64,000 nucleotides of DNA from Lancefieldella parvula_C (lineage in GTDB: Bacteria; Actinomycetota; Coriobacteriia; Coriobacteriales; Atopobiaceae), in the NCBI RefSeq assembly GCF_000758945.1, contig NZ_JRND01000020.1, positions 1 to 64,000 on the forward strand, given 5' to 3'. This document shows positions 52,862-61,608 of the stretch, in pieces. Position 1 is the stretch's first letter. Every line of letters begins with the position of its first letter. The position numbers were made by a program, and so were the translations under genes. The notes below the pieces were generated by a model, which saw only the letters and a list, made by a program, of their open reading frames with translations, had not been told where the DNA came from and made no database searches.

Positions 52862-54583
52862 TTATGAAAGCACCTTCTGTGCAGCTTCGCTGAGCTCTGC
52901 AATGCGAGCCTCGGCCTCTTCGCGAGTAGCGCCGTTGGCAAAGAGATAGGCCTTGACCTTTGGCTCGGTGCCTGATGGACGGAAGATGACCTTGTTGTCT
53001 CCCTCAAGCCTATACTCAATAACGTTGGATGCTGGCAGCGTCTGAGGAGCCTCTTTTTGCAGGCCCGAGACGCGAGGCATTTCTGCACACTCAGCATAGT
53101 CTGTTACGCCAACAACCTTGTAGTTGCCCACCGTTTCCAGTGGATTCTTACGCAGGCTGCTCATGATCTGAGCCATCTTAGCGGCGCCCTCAGCGCCTGG
53201 ATAGGCAGCATTGACAACGCCATTGAGGTAGTAGCCATAGCGCTGATACAGGGCATCCATCGCCTCGTAGAGGTCCATGTTGCGAGCGGCATACCAAGAA
53301 GCCATTTCAACGCAAAGCATGGTGGCGACAATAGCGTCCTTATCGCGAGCATGTGTGCCAACAAGATAGCCGTAGGACTCCTCAAAGCCCATAAGGAAGC
53401 GATCCTCCTCACCGGCATCCTTGAGCTGGTCAATTTGGTCGCCAATGTACTTGAAGCCCGTGAGCACGCGGCGCATCTCAAAGCCGCGCGCACGTGCCAA
53501 GACGTCGGGCATAGCAGAAGATACGATGGTGGAAACAGCTACCTTATCCTGGGGTTTCTCGCCACGCTCTTCAGCCATGGTAAGGAGCCAGTCCATAAGC
53601 AGGACGCCCATCTCGTTGCCGGAAAGCAGCACGTAATCGCCGTTATGTGGGATTGCAGTACCCATACGGTCGGCATCTGGGTCAGTTGCAACCAGGAGAT
53701 TTGGCTTTACCTTGTCAGCAAGCTTGAGGCCCAGCTCAAGTGCCTCACGGAACTCAGGATTTGGATAGGAGCATGTGGGGAAGTTTCCGTCTGGCTCTGC
53801 CTGCTCTGGAACAACGTCAACGTCATTGACGCCAATCTCTTTAAGAATGCGCGTGACACACTCCATGCCTGTACCATTGAGCGGCGTGTATACAACCTTG
53901 TAGCCGTCGGCAGCCTTAAATCCTGGAATAGAAACACGCTTGATAGCCTCAATAAAGTTGTCCAGGACCTCTTCTGGAGTCCAAATGATCAAGCCCTTCT
54001 CCAGGCCTTCTTCAAAGTCCATAGGCTTGACGTCAAAAGGATTGACGCGTGCGATGTTTGCAGAAATCTCAGCCGCTGCCTCATCCGTAATCTGGCCGCC
54101 GTTATCGTTGTACACCTTGTAGCCGTTGTAGGGCGCAGGGTTGTGGCTTGCGGTAAGCACAATACCTGCGGAAGTCTTGAGGTAGCGGACGGCAAACGAG
54201 AGCGTTGGGACAGGCTCAATGCGTGGATAGACGTACACACGGATGCCATTAGCTGCTAAAACACCAGCTGCAACCTTCTGGAAATCCTCACCCTTAAGGC
54301 GAGAATCCCTTGCAAGAGCCACGGTAGGATTTTGGTAGTGAGCGTTGAGGTAATCTGCAAGACCCTGAGTTGCCTGGGCGACAACATAGACGTTCATGCG
54401 GTTGGTGCCAACGCCAATGGTGCCACGAAGACCAGCGGTACCAAATGCAAGTGAGCGATAAAATGCATCGTAGAGCTTGTCTTCTGCTTCTGGTTTTGCA
54501 AGCTCTCCGAGCTCTTTTACCAGGTCTTCTTCGGTGACGCTTGCACGCCAGGACTCAAATGTTTCCATAACTTTTGCATCCAT
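52862..54583 (-). CDS. Phosphoglucomutase/phosphomannomutase
   Basis: A 573-residue alpha-D-phosphohexomutase of the PgcA/PgmB-like long type, interconverting glucose-1-P and glucose-6-P (or the mannose forms). Full signatures: FGTAGLRG, TASHNPAPYNGYKVY with the phospho-Ser, metal loop DPDADRMG, sugar loop GFEESYGYL and phosphate loop RPSGTEPK. It could feed rfbA with glucose-1-P. GGGAG lies five bases before the ATG at 54583. A full GGGTTTCTCGCC motif is inside (53552-53563), read in the gene as Gly-Glu-Lys-Pro. Confidence 0.95.
   Translation of the reverse strand: MDAKVMETFESWRASVTEEDLVKELGELAKPEAEDKLYDAFYRSLAFGTAGLRGTIGVGTNRMNVYVVAQATQGLADYLNAHYQNPTVALARDSRLKGEDFQKVAAGVLAANGIRVYVYPRIEPVPTLSFAVRYLKTSAGIVLTASHNPAPYNGYKVYNDNGGQITDEAAAEISANIARVNPFDVKPMDFEEGLEKGLIIWTPEEVLDNFIEAIKRVSIPGFKAADGYKVVYTPLNGTGMECVTRILKEIGVNDVDVVPEQAEPDGNFPTCSYPNPEFREALELGLKLADKVKPNLLVATDPDADRMGTAIPHNGDYVLLSGNEMGVLLMDWLLTMAEERGEKPQDKVAVSTIVSSAMPDVLARARGFEMRRVLTGFKYIGDQIDQLKDAGEEDRFLMGFEESYGYLVGTHARDKDAIVATMLCVEMASWYAARNMDLYEAMDALYQRYGYYLNGVVNAAYPGAEGAAKMAQIMSSLRKNPLETVGNYKVVGVTDYAECAEMPRVSGLQKEAPQTLPASNVIEYRLEGDNKVIFRPSGTEPKVKAYLFANGATREEAEARIAELSEAAQKVLS
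53552..53563 (+). repeat. Full copy of dispersed motif GGGTTTCTCGCC
   Basis: An exact 12-base copy inside the phosphohexomutase gene at the sequence ERGEKPQDK, a poorly conserved surface region of the family. The placement is compatible with a DNA-level signal tolerated by the protein. Confidence 0.7.
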
Positions 54584-54939
54584 AATGACTCCCAAACCTC
54601 AAACAGCTCCCTGTATTTCTTAATAAAAGATACTACGCGTATTTTAAGCGAAAAATAACAGATGATTCGGGACATTATGTATGAACTTACCCGCTCTTCG
54701 GTGAGTGGAGGGTAGTGCGGGATGCAGACGCACTGCTCGAAGTCACGCACGGATGAGGGGGAACACGCGCAGCCGCGGGGGCTCCGGAAAACACGCACGA
54801 CCGAGCACCCACGGGTTCTTGTCCGAGATCGACTCACGGGTTCTTGATGTATTTTCTTCTCCCCAACCATTTAGCGAGAAAAACATGGGAAAATGTTACG
54901 TCAGTATGTATTCAATTCCTACGGGCGAAAGGTGTCCCG
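54584..54939. other. Intergenic region with GC-rich island and 12-bp direct repeat
   Basis: Between the divergent phosphohexomutase and rlmKL genes. The stretch about 54700-54840 is far richer in G+C than its surroundings (41 of 60 bases in 54721-54780). It holds CACGGGTTCTTG twice (54810-54821 and 54835-54846), several CACGCAC-like words and a hairpin AGTGCG/CGCACT (54714-54719 with 54729-54734). Open frames crossing it do not look like proteins. Possibly a small mobile or repeated element, or a structured RNA. Confidence 0.5.
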
Positions 54940-57228
54940 ATGTCTCAAGAACTTGAGTTCTTTGCAACGTGTCCAAAAGGCTTTGAGAAGCTTCTTGCAC
55001 AGGAGCTAGACGGCCTGCGCATTAAAAAGGTGCGCCCTCTTGGCGGACAAGTTGCGTTTTACGGCTCACTTGCCGATGCTTACCGCGTCTGTTTATGGTC
55101 TCGCCTCACGTCTCGCGTCATTTTGGTGCTTGATCGCGTTGGCGCTGCAACTTCAGACGCTCTCTACGAAGACCTCTCCCACATTGCTTGGGAAGACCAT
55201 ATTGGTCCGCATGCCACCATTGCAGTCAGCGCTCACGGCACAAATGACCAGCTCAGAAACACCAACTTCATTGCTGTCAGAACAAAAGACGCCATTGTAG
55301 ATAGGCTTGCAGCAAAGCGCGGAAGCCGTCCTATGGTTAACACGCTTGCGCCCGACGTAACTATTGTCGTGCGCGTATCACGCAACCGTGCCACGATTGG
55401 CATTGACCTTGCTGGTGAGGCGCTCTTTAAGCGCAGTCTGACTGGCGGTCGAGGGCCGGCACGTGAGTTTGCGCCGCTCAGGCTAGACTACGCTGCTGCC
55501 CTTCTGTACCTGCAGGCGCAAACTGCTGCGAGTGCATCGCTCTTCTCGCCAGACGCGCCGCTGCCGGCGCTGCTGTTCCCGGGAGCAGGCGTGCTTGCAC
55601 AGGAGGCAGCGGGCATGGCGCTGGACGTGGCGCCGGGCATTCTGCGCGCTCGCTGGGGCATGACGGGTTGGGCTGGCCACGACGACGATGCCTGGCAAGA
55701 TTTGCTGGCCGAGGCCGATGAACGTGCCGAGAAGGGCCAAGAGCGCCAGGTCACACTCTATGCAGCAGACCCTCGCCCAAAAGCCAAAGAGGCTGTGCTT
55801 TATACGCTTCGTGCAGGCGGTCTCAAGGCTGACGTGCAGTTCTTGGCAGCTTCTGAGCTGCTAAAACATGCAGAGCACTTCACGGGCATTGTTGCCGATC
55901 TCTCTTGGACCAAAGAAGAGCCCACACTTCAGGGCTCCGCTTACTCCACGCTTGGACTTTTTGCGGGACAGGCAAGCACGCTTCTTACCAGCGATACAAA
56001 TACGGATACGGTACTCAGAGCAACTCCATCGCAGACACTTTCTGTCTACGTGGGCAACTCCATTGCCACCATGCGTTGCTACCCTGCCGCGATCGCAGAG
56101 AAAGCAGGTGGCGGCGAAGCTGATGCCACTGCACCTGCAAGCAACTCCGAGCTTATCTCGGTTCCTGCAGGTCCCACTGTCATGGTTAACAACCAGCCGG
56201 TAAGCGTACTGGTGCCAGCGTCTGATCAGTTTGCTGCGCGCCTTGCTAAGGTGGCCAAGCAGCGCGCTAAATGGGCTCGTAAAAACGACGTCTCGTGCTA
56301 CCGCGTATACGACGCTGACCTGCCCGATTACGCCGTCAGCATTGACATCTACAAAGGCGCCACAAAGCCAACTACCTGGCTGCAAATCTCTGAGTATGCT
56401 GCTTCAAAAGAAATTGATCCAGACCTTGCAAAGCGCCGTCTCCTAGACGTCCTAGCTCTGGCTCCTCGCATTCTAGGCGTACCCAGCTCAAACGTAAATC
56501 TACGAACAAGAACGCGTGCAAAGGGTGGCTCTCAGTACTCTGACGAGGGCAGCGCTGCAGACAACTCCAGAAAAGAAATGCTGCTCATCGATGAGGGCGG
56601 CCTACTCTTTGAGGTCAACTTTGCATCCAGGCTGGACTGTGGAATCTTCTTGGATCACCGCGATACACGTGCAGAAATTCGCGAGCTCATGAAGAGTGCC
56701 GGCGCAGCTAAGAGCTTCCTCAACCTCTTTGCCTATACAGGTACCGCTACCTGCTACGCAGCAGATGGTGGCGCGCTTCACTCCACAACCGTTGACCTCT
56801 CCAAGCCCTCGCTTGAGTGGGCTAAGCGCAACATGAAGCGCAACGGTTTTGACGGAGAGGAGCACGAGTTTGTCCAGGCAGACGTCCTGTCTTGGATTAC
56901 CGAGATGCGTCACACCAAAAACCGCTGGAATGTCATCTTCTGCGACGTCCCTACCTTCTCCAACTCATCGCGCATGAGGCAGAGCTCGTTTGATGTCCAG
57001 AGAGACCACGCTGAGCTTATCATTGGCATTTCTCGCCTTCTGACTCGTGGCGGCGTTGCCATTTTCTCGTGCAATCTGCGCACCTTCAAACCAGACGTCG
57101 AGAAGATCCAGCGAGCTGGCGTCATCATCGAAGACATAACAAGTGAAACTATTCCGGAGGACTTCTCAAGAAATCAGAAGATTCACCATGCATATAAAAT
57201 CTCGAGAAAACCGCGGGAAAATGAGTAA
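54940..57228 (+). CDS. RlmKL-like 23S rRNA methyltransferase with degenerate RlmL half
   Basis: A 762-residue protein with the RlmKL layout. A THUMP domain comes first (ATCPKGFEKLLAQEL...GGQVAFYG...FIAVRTKDAIVDRL). Then the RlmL-type domain, where the SAM motif, normally DPMCGSGT, reads LFPGAGV and the NPPY motif is replaced by DLSW. Last is an intact-looking RlmK-type domain (SFLNLFAYTGTATCYAADGG, FCDVPTFSNSSRM). The RlmK half makes m7G2069 in E. coli and probably still acts; the m2G2445 half looks dead. The ATG at 54940 follows AAAGGTG. The degenerate part contains a GC-rich patch (44 of 60 in 55561-55620). Confidence 0.87.
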   Translation: MSQELEFFATCPKGFEKLLAQELDGLRIKKVRPLGGQVAFYGSLADAYRVCLWSRLTSRVILVLDRVGAATSDALYEDLSHIAWEDHIGPHATIAVSAHGTNDQLRNTNFIAVRTKDAIVDRLAAKRGSRPMVNTLAPDVTIVVRVSRNRATIGIDLAGEALFKRSLTGGRGPAREFAPLRLDYAAALLYLQAQTAASASLFSPDAPLPALLFPGAGVLAQEAAGMALDVAPGILRARWGMTGWAGHDDDAWQDLLAEADERAEKGQERQVTLYAADPRPKAKEAVLYTLRAGGLKADVQFLAASELLKHAEHFTGIVADLSWTKEEPTLQGSAYSTLGLFAGQASTLLTSDTNTDTVLRATPSQTLSVYVGNSIATMRCYPAAIAEKAGGGEADATAPASNSELISVPAGPTVMVNNQPVSVLVPASDQFAARLAKVAKQRAKWARKNDVSCYRVYDADLPDYAVSIDIYKGATKPTTWLQISEYAASKEIDPDLAKRRLLDVLALAPRILGVPSSNVNLRTRTRAKGGSQYSDEGSAADNSRKEMLLIDEGGLLFEVNFASRLDCGIFLDHRDTRAEIRELMKSAGAAKSFLNLFAYTGTATCYAADGGALHSTTVDLSKPSLEWAKRNMKRNGFDGEEHEFVQADVLSWITEMRHTKNRWNVIFCDVPTFSNSSRMRQSSFDVQRDHAELIIGISRLLTRGGVAIFSCNLRTFKPDVEKIQRAGVIIEDITSETIPEDFSRNQKIHHAYKISRKPRENE

Positions 57229-57344
57229 ATTTTTCCGCTTGCAGACAAAATAAGTACGTTTGTACATTCGTCTAGTTATAACTAGGTATATGGACTAACA
57301 TATGATGACGAACTGTACTAATCATCTATTGAGAGGATTAATGG

Positions 57345-59627
57345 ATGAATACAAGTAAAGCTGCATTTCATGCGCTTTTCTCTAAGGACAAAGCCAAGAA
57401 ATCAACTGGCATTCCTCTAAGTGCTGGCATGGTACTTGTTACCCTTGGCATCGTCTACGGTGACATTGGCACTTCTCCAATGTACACCATGAAGGCAATT
57501 ATCGCTGGTAATGGTGGACTTCTTACCATGAGCACCGATGTTGTTTTGGGCGCTCTGTCCCTCATTATCTGGACGCTGACACTCATTACAACCGTTAAAT
57601 ACGTCATGGTTGCAATGAAGGCAGACAACCACAATGAGGGCGGAATCTTTGCGCTCTACAGTTTGGTTAAAAAGTGCGCCAAATGGCTGATTATTCCTGC
57701 CATGATTGGTGGCGCAGCTCTTCTTGCTGACGGTATTTTGACCCCAGCTGTTACGGTAACCACCGCTATTGAGGGTTTGCGTACTATTCCTGCAGCTCAT
57801 GCTATTATTGGTGATAATCAGCACATTGTTGTGATGATTACCATCATCATCCTCTGTACCCTCTTTGCCTTACAGAAGGCAGGTACTTCTACCATTGGTA
57901 AGGCCTTTGGCCCTGTCATGACGCTTTGGTTCTTGTTCTTGGGTGCCATGGGTGTTATGAACATGTTTGCTGACATTAGCGTTGTTCGAGCTCTTAACCC
58001 AGTCCGCGGCATTCTGTTCCTCTTTGATGGCAAGCTCAATGCAGCTGGCCTCATGGTTTTAGGTAGTGTCTTCCTTTGTACCACTGGTGCAGAGGCACTT
58101 TATTCTGACATGGGTCACGTTGGCAAGAGCAACATTTACGTAAGCTGGCCTTTTGTTAAGGTCTGCTTGATTCTGAACTACCTTGGACAAGGCGCATGGA
58201 TTATCACTAACCACACTAACGAGAGCTTCAACGCCATCAAAGACCTCAATCCTTTCTTTGAAATGCTTCCTGGTCAGCTTAGACCATTTGCCGTTATTCT
58301 CTCTGCGCTTGCTGCAATTATTGCCTCTCAGGCACTGATTACTGGCTCTTACTCCATTGTCTCTGAGGCAATTAAACTTGATCTTATGCCTCACATTAAG
58401 ATTAACTACCCCTCCACCACAAAGGGCCAGATTTACATTCCACTTGTAAACAACATCATGTGGGTTGGCTGCATTGGCGTTGTACTTCTCTTCCAGAGCT
58501 CTGAGCACATGGAAGCAGCGTACGGTCTTGCAATTACCGTTACCATGCTCATGACCTCAATCTTGCTCTACACCTACCTGGCTGTTATCAGAAAGCGCCT
58601 ATGGGCAGCCATTCCATTCATTCTTTTCTTTGGTGCTATCGAGGCTATGTTCTTCTTCTCAAGCCTTACCAAGTTCTTCCACGGCGGCTACTTTACCGTT
58701 CTTATGGCTACCGCAATTTTTGTTGTCATGTTTGTCTGGCGTCGCGGTACCGCTGTTGAGAGGACGCAGAGCGTTTATCTCCCCGTAGATAAATACATTG
58801 ATCAGCTCCGTAGCTTGAGCCACGATGCGGACTATTCAACTCTCGCTGATAACCTGGTTTTTCTTACTAATGATTCATCCTTTGACAAGCTGGATCGAGA
58901 CATCCTCTATTCCATCTTGGATAAGCGCCCAAAGCGCGCAAAGGCCTACTACTTCATTAACATCTCGCTGACAGACGATCCAAATACCCGTGAGTTTATC
59001 GTCAATGACTTTGGTACAGACTTCCTGTTCAAGATCACTCTGCGTCTTGGCTTTAGGGTAAACCAGCGTATTAACACCTATCTGTATCAGATTGTTGGTG
59101 ACCTGATTAAGAACAATCAGCTTGCGCCACAGAATCACAAGTATTCCATTTACAAGGAGCACTCCGAGATTGGTGACTTTAGATTCTGTCTGCTGCGTAA
59201 GGTACTAGCTCCAGAGACTGACATCAACGGTTTTGATGCTCGTTGCCTTGAGCTTAAGTACTTTATTCGTCGCATCTGCGGATCTCCTGCTCGTTGGTAT
59301 GGTCTTGAGAACTCCAACATTGTCTTTGAGTACGTTCCTCTGTTCTCCAAGGTTAAGCGTGAGCAGAAACTCATCCGTATCATGCTTGACGATGCGGCTC
59401 AGACAGGTCCTATGCCACTTGTTGAGGCTCCTATGAAAGAGCGTATTGCAGAGATTGAGGAAGACGAAGATATCTTTGCAGAAGCGCTGCACAAGGAGCG
59501 CGTTGAAAACGCAGCTACCGTTGCAGACTATGTTGGTGGCGATACCGCTAGCTTCCGTCCTCTTAAACTTGACGAAGAACAGGTTGATGAAGATGTCTTT
59601 GAAGAGCAGCAGGACAGTAATCACTAA
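57345..59627 (+). CDS. kup: Kup potassium uptake protein
   Basis: A 760-residue potassium transporter of the KUP/HAK family. Twelve membrane segments start with GMVLVTLGIVYGDIGTSPMYTMKA. Also visible are GGIFALYSLVKK, ADGILTPAVTV and SQALITGSYSIVSEAIKLDLMPH. The C-terminal cytoplasmic domain is longer than in E. coli Kup and ends in an acidic tail. GAGAGG lies upstream of the ATG at 57345. Single gene with its own terminator. Confidence 0.96.
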   Translation: MNTSKAAFHALFSKDKAKKSTGIPLSAGMVLVTLGIVYGDIGTSPMYTMKAIIAGNGGLLTMSTDVVLGALSLIIWTLTLITTVKYVMVAMKADNHNEGGIFALYSLVKKCAKWLIIPAMIGGAALLADGILTPAVTVTTAIEGLRTIPAAHAIIGDNQHIVVMITIIILCTLFALQKAGTSTIGKAFGPVMTLWFLFLGAMGVMNMFADISVVRALNPVRGILFLFDGKLNAAGLMVLGSVFLCTTGAEALYSDMGHVGKSNIYVSWPFVKVCLILNYLGQGAWIITNHTNESFNAIKDLNPFFEMLPGQLRPFAVILSALAAIIASQALITGSYSIVSEAIKLDLMPHIKINYPSTTKGQIYIPLVNNIMWVGCIGVVLLFQSSEHMEAAYGLAITVTMLMTSILLYTYLAVIRKRLWAAIPFILFFGAIEAMFFFSSLTKFFHGGYFTVLMATAIFVVMFVWRRGTAVERTQSVYLPVDKYIDQLRSLSHDADYSTLADNLVFLTNDSSFDKLDRDILYSILDKRPKRAKAYYFINISLTDDPNTREFIVNDFGTDFLFKITLRLGFRVNQRINTYLYQIVGDLIKNNQLAPQNHKYSIYKEHSEIGDFRFCLLRKVLAPETDINGFDARCLELKYFIRRICGSPARWYGLENSNIVFEYVPLFSKVKREQKLIRIMLDDAAQTGPMPLVEAPMKERIAEIEEDEDIFAEALHKERVENAATVADYVGGDTASFRPLKLDEEQVDEDVFEEQQDSNH

Positions 59628-59659
59628 GTCTAGCGCGCAGTAGTTTTACTTCTCACAAC

Positions 59660-59690
59660 AAAAGCCGACAGATTGTATCTGTCGGCTTTT
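59660..59690. terminator. Terminator between kup and the HAD gene
   Basis: A 13-bp perfect stem AAAAGCCGACAGA (59660-59672) with TCTGTCGGCTTTT (59678-59690), flanked by A and T runs. It serves the two convergent transcripts. Confidence 0.9.
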
Positions 59691-59746
59691 TCATTAACAT
59701 CGTGTTGCGAAAATCTCTAAAGCGCTACTCCTTCAGCACCAAGTGC

Positions 59747-60649
59747 TTACTCCCCCAGTGCCCACGTTAAGAATCGCGAGAAACCCGCCTGATCGTTAGT
59801 GAGTGTGATATAGGTTGCTGCCTCAAAATCTTCACGACGAGCGTTGGCAACTGCTGTGCCCATTCCCGCCGCAGAAAGCATAGCAACATCATTAAGCGAA
59901 TCGCCAAAAGCTGCAGCATTATCCGTTAAAATGCCAAGATGATTGCAAAGCCACTGAAGTGCAGCACCCTTAGAAGTCCCTTCAGCCAGGATTTCCATTC
60001 CCATGCTCATGGAAGCCGTGCCACTGAGCCCTTTTACCGAAGCTACAGCATCTGCTACAAGTGCCTGGTACTTCTCGCCTTCTGAAACAGACCAATAGGA
60101 ACCAAGTCGCTCAATGGTAGTTACACTATCAATAAACTCCTCAACGCTTTGGTCAAAGGGAGTACGCGAGCGTTGCATAAATGCCGCATGATCTGCGGGA
60201 ATACCCAGCTGAGAGATAAGATTGTGCCTTGAGCGCTCCAGATAAACGCCACCGTCTGCAAAAATATCAAAAGTGACAGGAAGATCTTTAAGCTTTTGAT
60301 ACAACTCAAGTGCCTGCTCCTTGGTAACAGTAGACTCGTGCAGTACCGTCTGTGTAGAAAGATCTCTGATAACGGCACCGTCACAAGAAACCACATACTT
60401 AGAAGCAGGATGATTCACAACCTCTTTTGGCAGCACGTTAAAAGCGCGACCAGAACAAGGCACAAAAGGTATACCTAACTCAGCCAGGCGATCCAACATT
60501 GTCATATTTTTGGCATCAAGAGATTTATCAGTATGCAAAAACGTCTCATCCATATCGGAAAAGACAATATCTACTTTCAGATTTGATACATCTTGATTTA
60601 GCCAAGACTGCTTTTGAGCAATGAGTTCTTCAGTTGAAAGCTCTGACAA
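59747..60649 (-). CDS. HAD superfamily Cof-type sugar phosphatase
   Basis: A 300-residue cytoplasmic phosphatase of the Cof/IIB class. Motif I is FSDMDETFLHT with the nucleophile Asp, then a Thr/Ser motif in FVPCSGRAF. The late Lys is in EGTSKGAALQWL and motif IV is AAFGDSLNDVAML. Acts on small phosphorylated sugars or cofactors in relatives; substrate unknown. It lies 12 bases after the ACT-domain gene and is probably its operon partner. Confidence 0.92.
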   Translation of the reverse strand: MSELSTEELIAQKQSWLNQDVSNLKVDIVFSDMDETFLHTDKSLDAKNMTMLDRLAELGIPFVPCSGRAFNVLPKEVVNHPASKYVVSCDGAVIRDLSTQTVLHESTVTKEQALELYQKLKDLPVTFDIFADGGVYLERSRHNLISQLGIPADHAAFMQRSRTPFDQSVEEFIDSVTTIERLGSYWSVSEGEKYQALVADAVASVKGLSGTASMSMGMEILAEGTSKGAALQWLCNHLGILTDNAAAFGDSLNDVAMLSAAGMGTAVANARREDFEAATYITLTNDQAGFSRFLTWALGE

Positions 60650-60661
60650 AACACTACCCCT

Positions 60662-60949
60662 TTAAGGACGATACATAAACGTGAAGACCTCTTCACGCTG
60701 CATGTTAACCTGTACACCAAGCTTTTCTGAGACGGTATCAAGACGCTCTTTGAGGCTCAAGAAAGACTCGGCATCCTGAAGTTCAACCAGCATGGTCATG
60801 GTAAAAATACCAGATAGAATAGTCTGTGCAATATCTAAGATATTTGCATTTGATTCAGCCAAAGTGGTAGAAATTGCTGCAACAATTCCTGGAGCATCGC
60901 TGCCCAAAACAGTGACAACAGCGCGATTAGCGGATGTTTCTGAAGTCAT
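60662..60949 (-). CDS. ACT domain protein (UPF0237 type)
   Basis: A 95-residue protein with an ACT domain (AVVTVLGSDAPGIVAAISTTLAESNANILDIAQTILSGIFTMTMLVE), a small ligand-binding fold often tied to amino-acid sensing. Members of this group lack an enzymatic domain and their ligand is unknown. Near full family length. Confidence 0.9.
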   Translation of the reverse strand: MTSETSANRAVVTVLGSDAPGIVAAISTTLAESNANILDIAQTILSGIFTMTMLVELQDAESFLSLKERLDTVSEKLGVQVNMQREEVFTFMYRP

Positions 60950-60986
60950 ATTTTCCCATCTCTTGAACGGATGGTTTAATTATAAG

Positions 60987-61487
60987 CTACGCTTTTCCAA
61001 TTTCTACGCCATAGCGCGAACTAAACACCTTTTGAATCTCGTCAACGGTACAATTTAGCGCCGTAATAAGCTCGTAAAGACCGCGATTACTGGCCATCTT
61101 AAAGATTCTCTCGTGAGAAACAGGTGGTTTCTTGTTGAGCGAACGCGCCTTATCAATACGAGCTCTAAATGTTTTAGCAATACTAATGGAGTCTTTACAA
61201 GAACCTTCTCTGATGGCATGTCTAAAGTGAGATTCTTCAAGAGAGGCGTTGTGGATGTGAAAGGTAATGAGTTCAATTTGAGGATACATATCAACAAGAT
61301 TTGTAGCCTCATCACGCGTCATAAGATCGCGTAGTCTGAACTCTTGATCAAGAGGAAATACAATCTGAACAGGATGTTTTTGCCCAATAGGAGACAAAAC
61401 GTAGGCCGGAGTAGGCTCCGAAACTACATTTTCAACAAGACATACGCCCTGACCTGGGTGAACGCAAAACTCGCCAACAGCTCGCAT
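60987..61487 (-). CDS. CarD-like transcriptional regulator
   Basis: A 166-residue protein starting MRAVGEFCVHPGQGVCLVENV, the beta-barrel that CarD/CdnL proteins use to contact RNA polymerase beta. A helical C-terminal domain follows, as in CarD (AIREGSCKDSISIAKTFRARIDKARSLN...RGLYELITALNCTVDEIQKVF). CarD-type factors stabilise the open promoter complex. The ATG at 61487 has AGGAG seven bases upstream. It is shorter and more divergent than mycobacterial CarD, so it may be a specialised paralogue. Confidence 0.82.
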   Translation of the reverse strand: MRAVGEFCVHPGQGVCLVENVVSEPTPAYVLSPIGQKHPVQIVFPLDQEFRLRDLMTRDEATNLVDMYPQIELITFHIHNASLEESHFRHAIREGSCKDSISIAKTFRARIDKARSLNKKPPVSHERIFKMASNRGLYELITALNCTVDEIQKVFSSRYGVEIGKA

Positions 61488-61541
61488 AACACCACTCCTC
61501 TCGGATAACAATAGTATATCATGAGAAGCGTGTTTTAAGCC

Positions 61542-61577
61542 AATGACCTGCAACTTTATAACTTGTCGCAGGTCATT
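61542..61577. terminator. Hairpin between cyclophilin and CarD-like genes
   Basis: A 10-bp stem AATGACCTGC (61542-61551) with GCAGGTCATT (61568-61577) and a 16-base loop. No clear T-run on the minus strand, so it may be a weak terminator or a processing site. Confidence 0.45.
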
Positions 61578-61608
61578 CAATAACATAACAATATTTTATA
61601 TAAGGAAT

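Noticed and set aside
53057..54259. 400-codon + strand frame opposite the phosphohexomutase
   Set aside because: The minus strand has complete family motifs; the + frame has no recognisable features.
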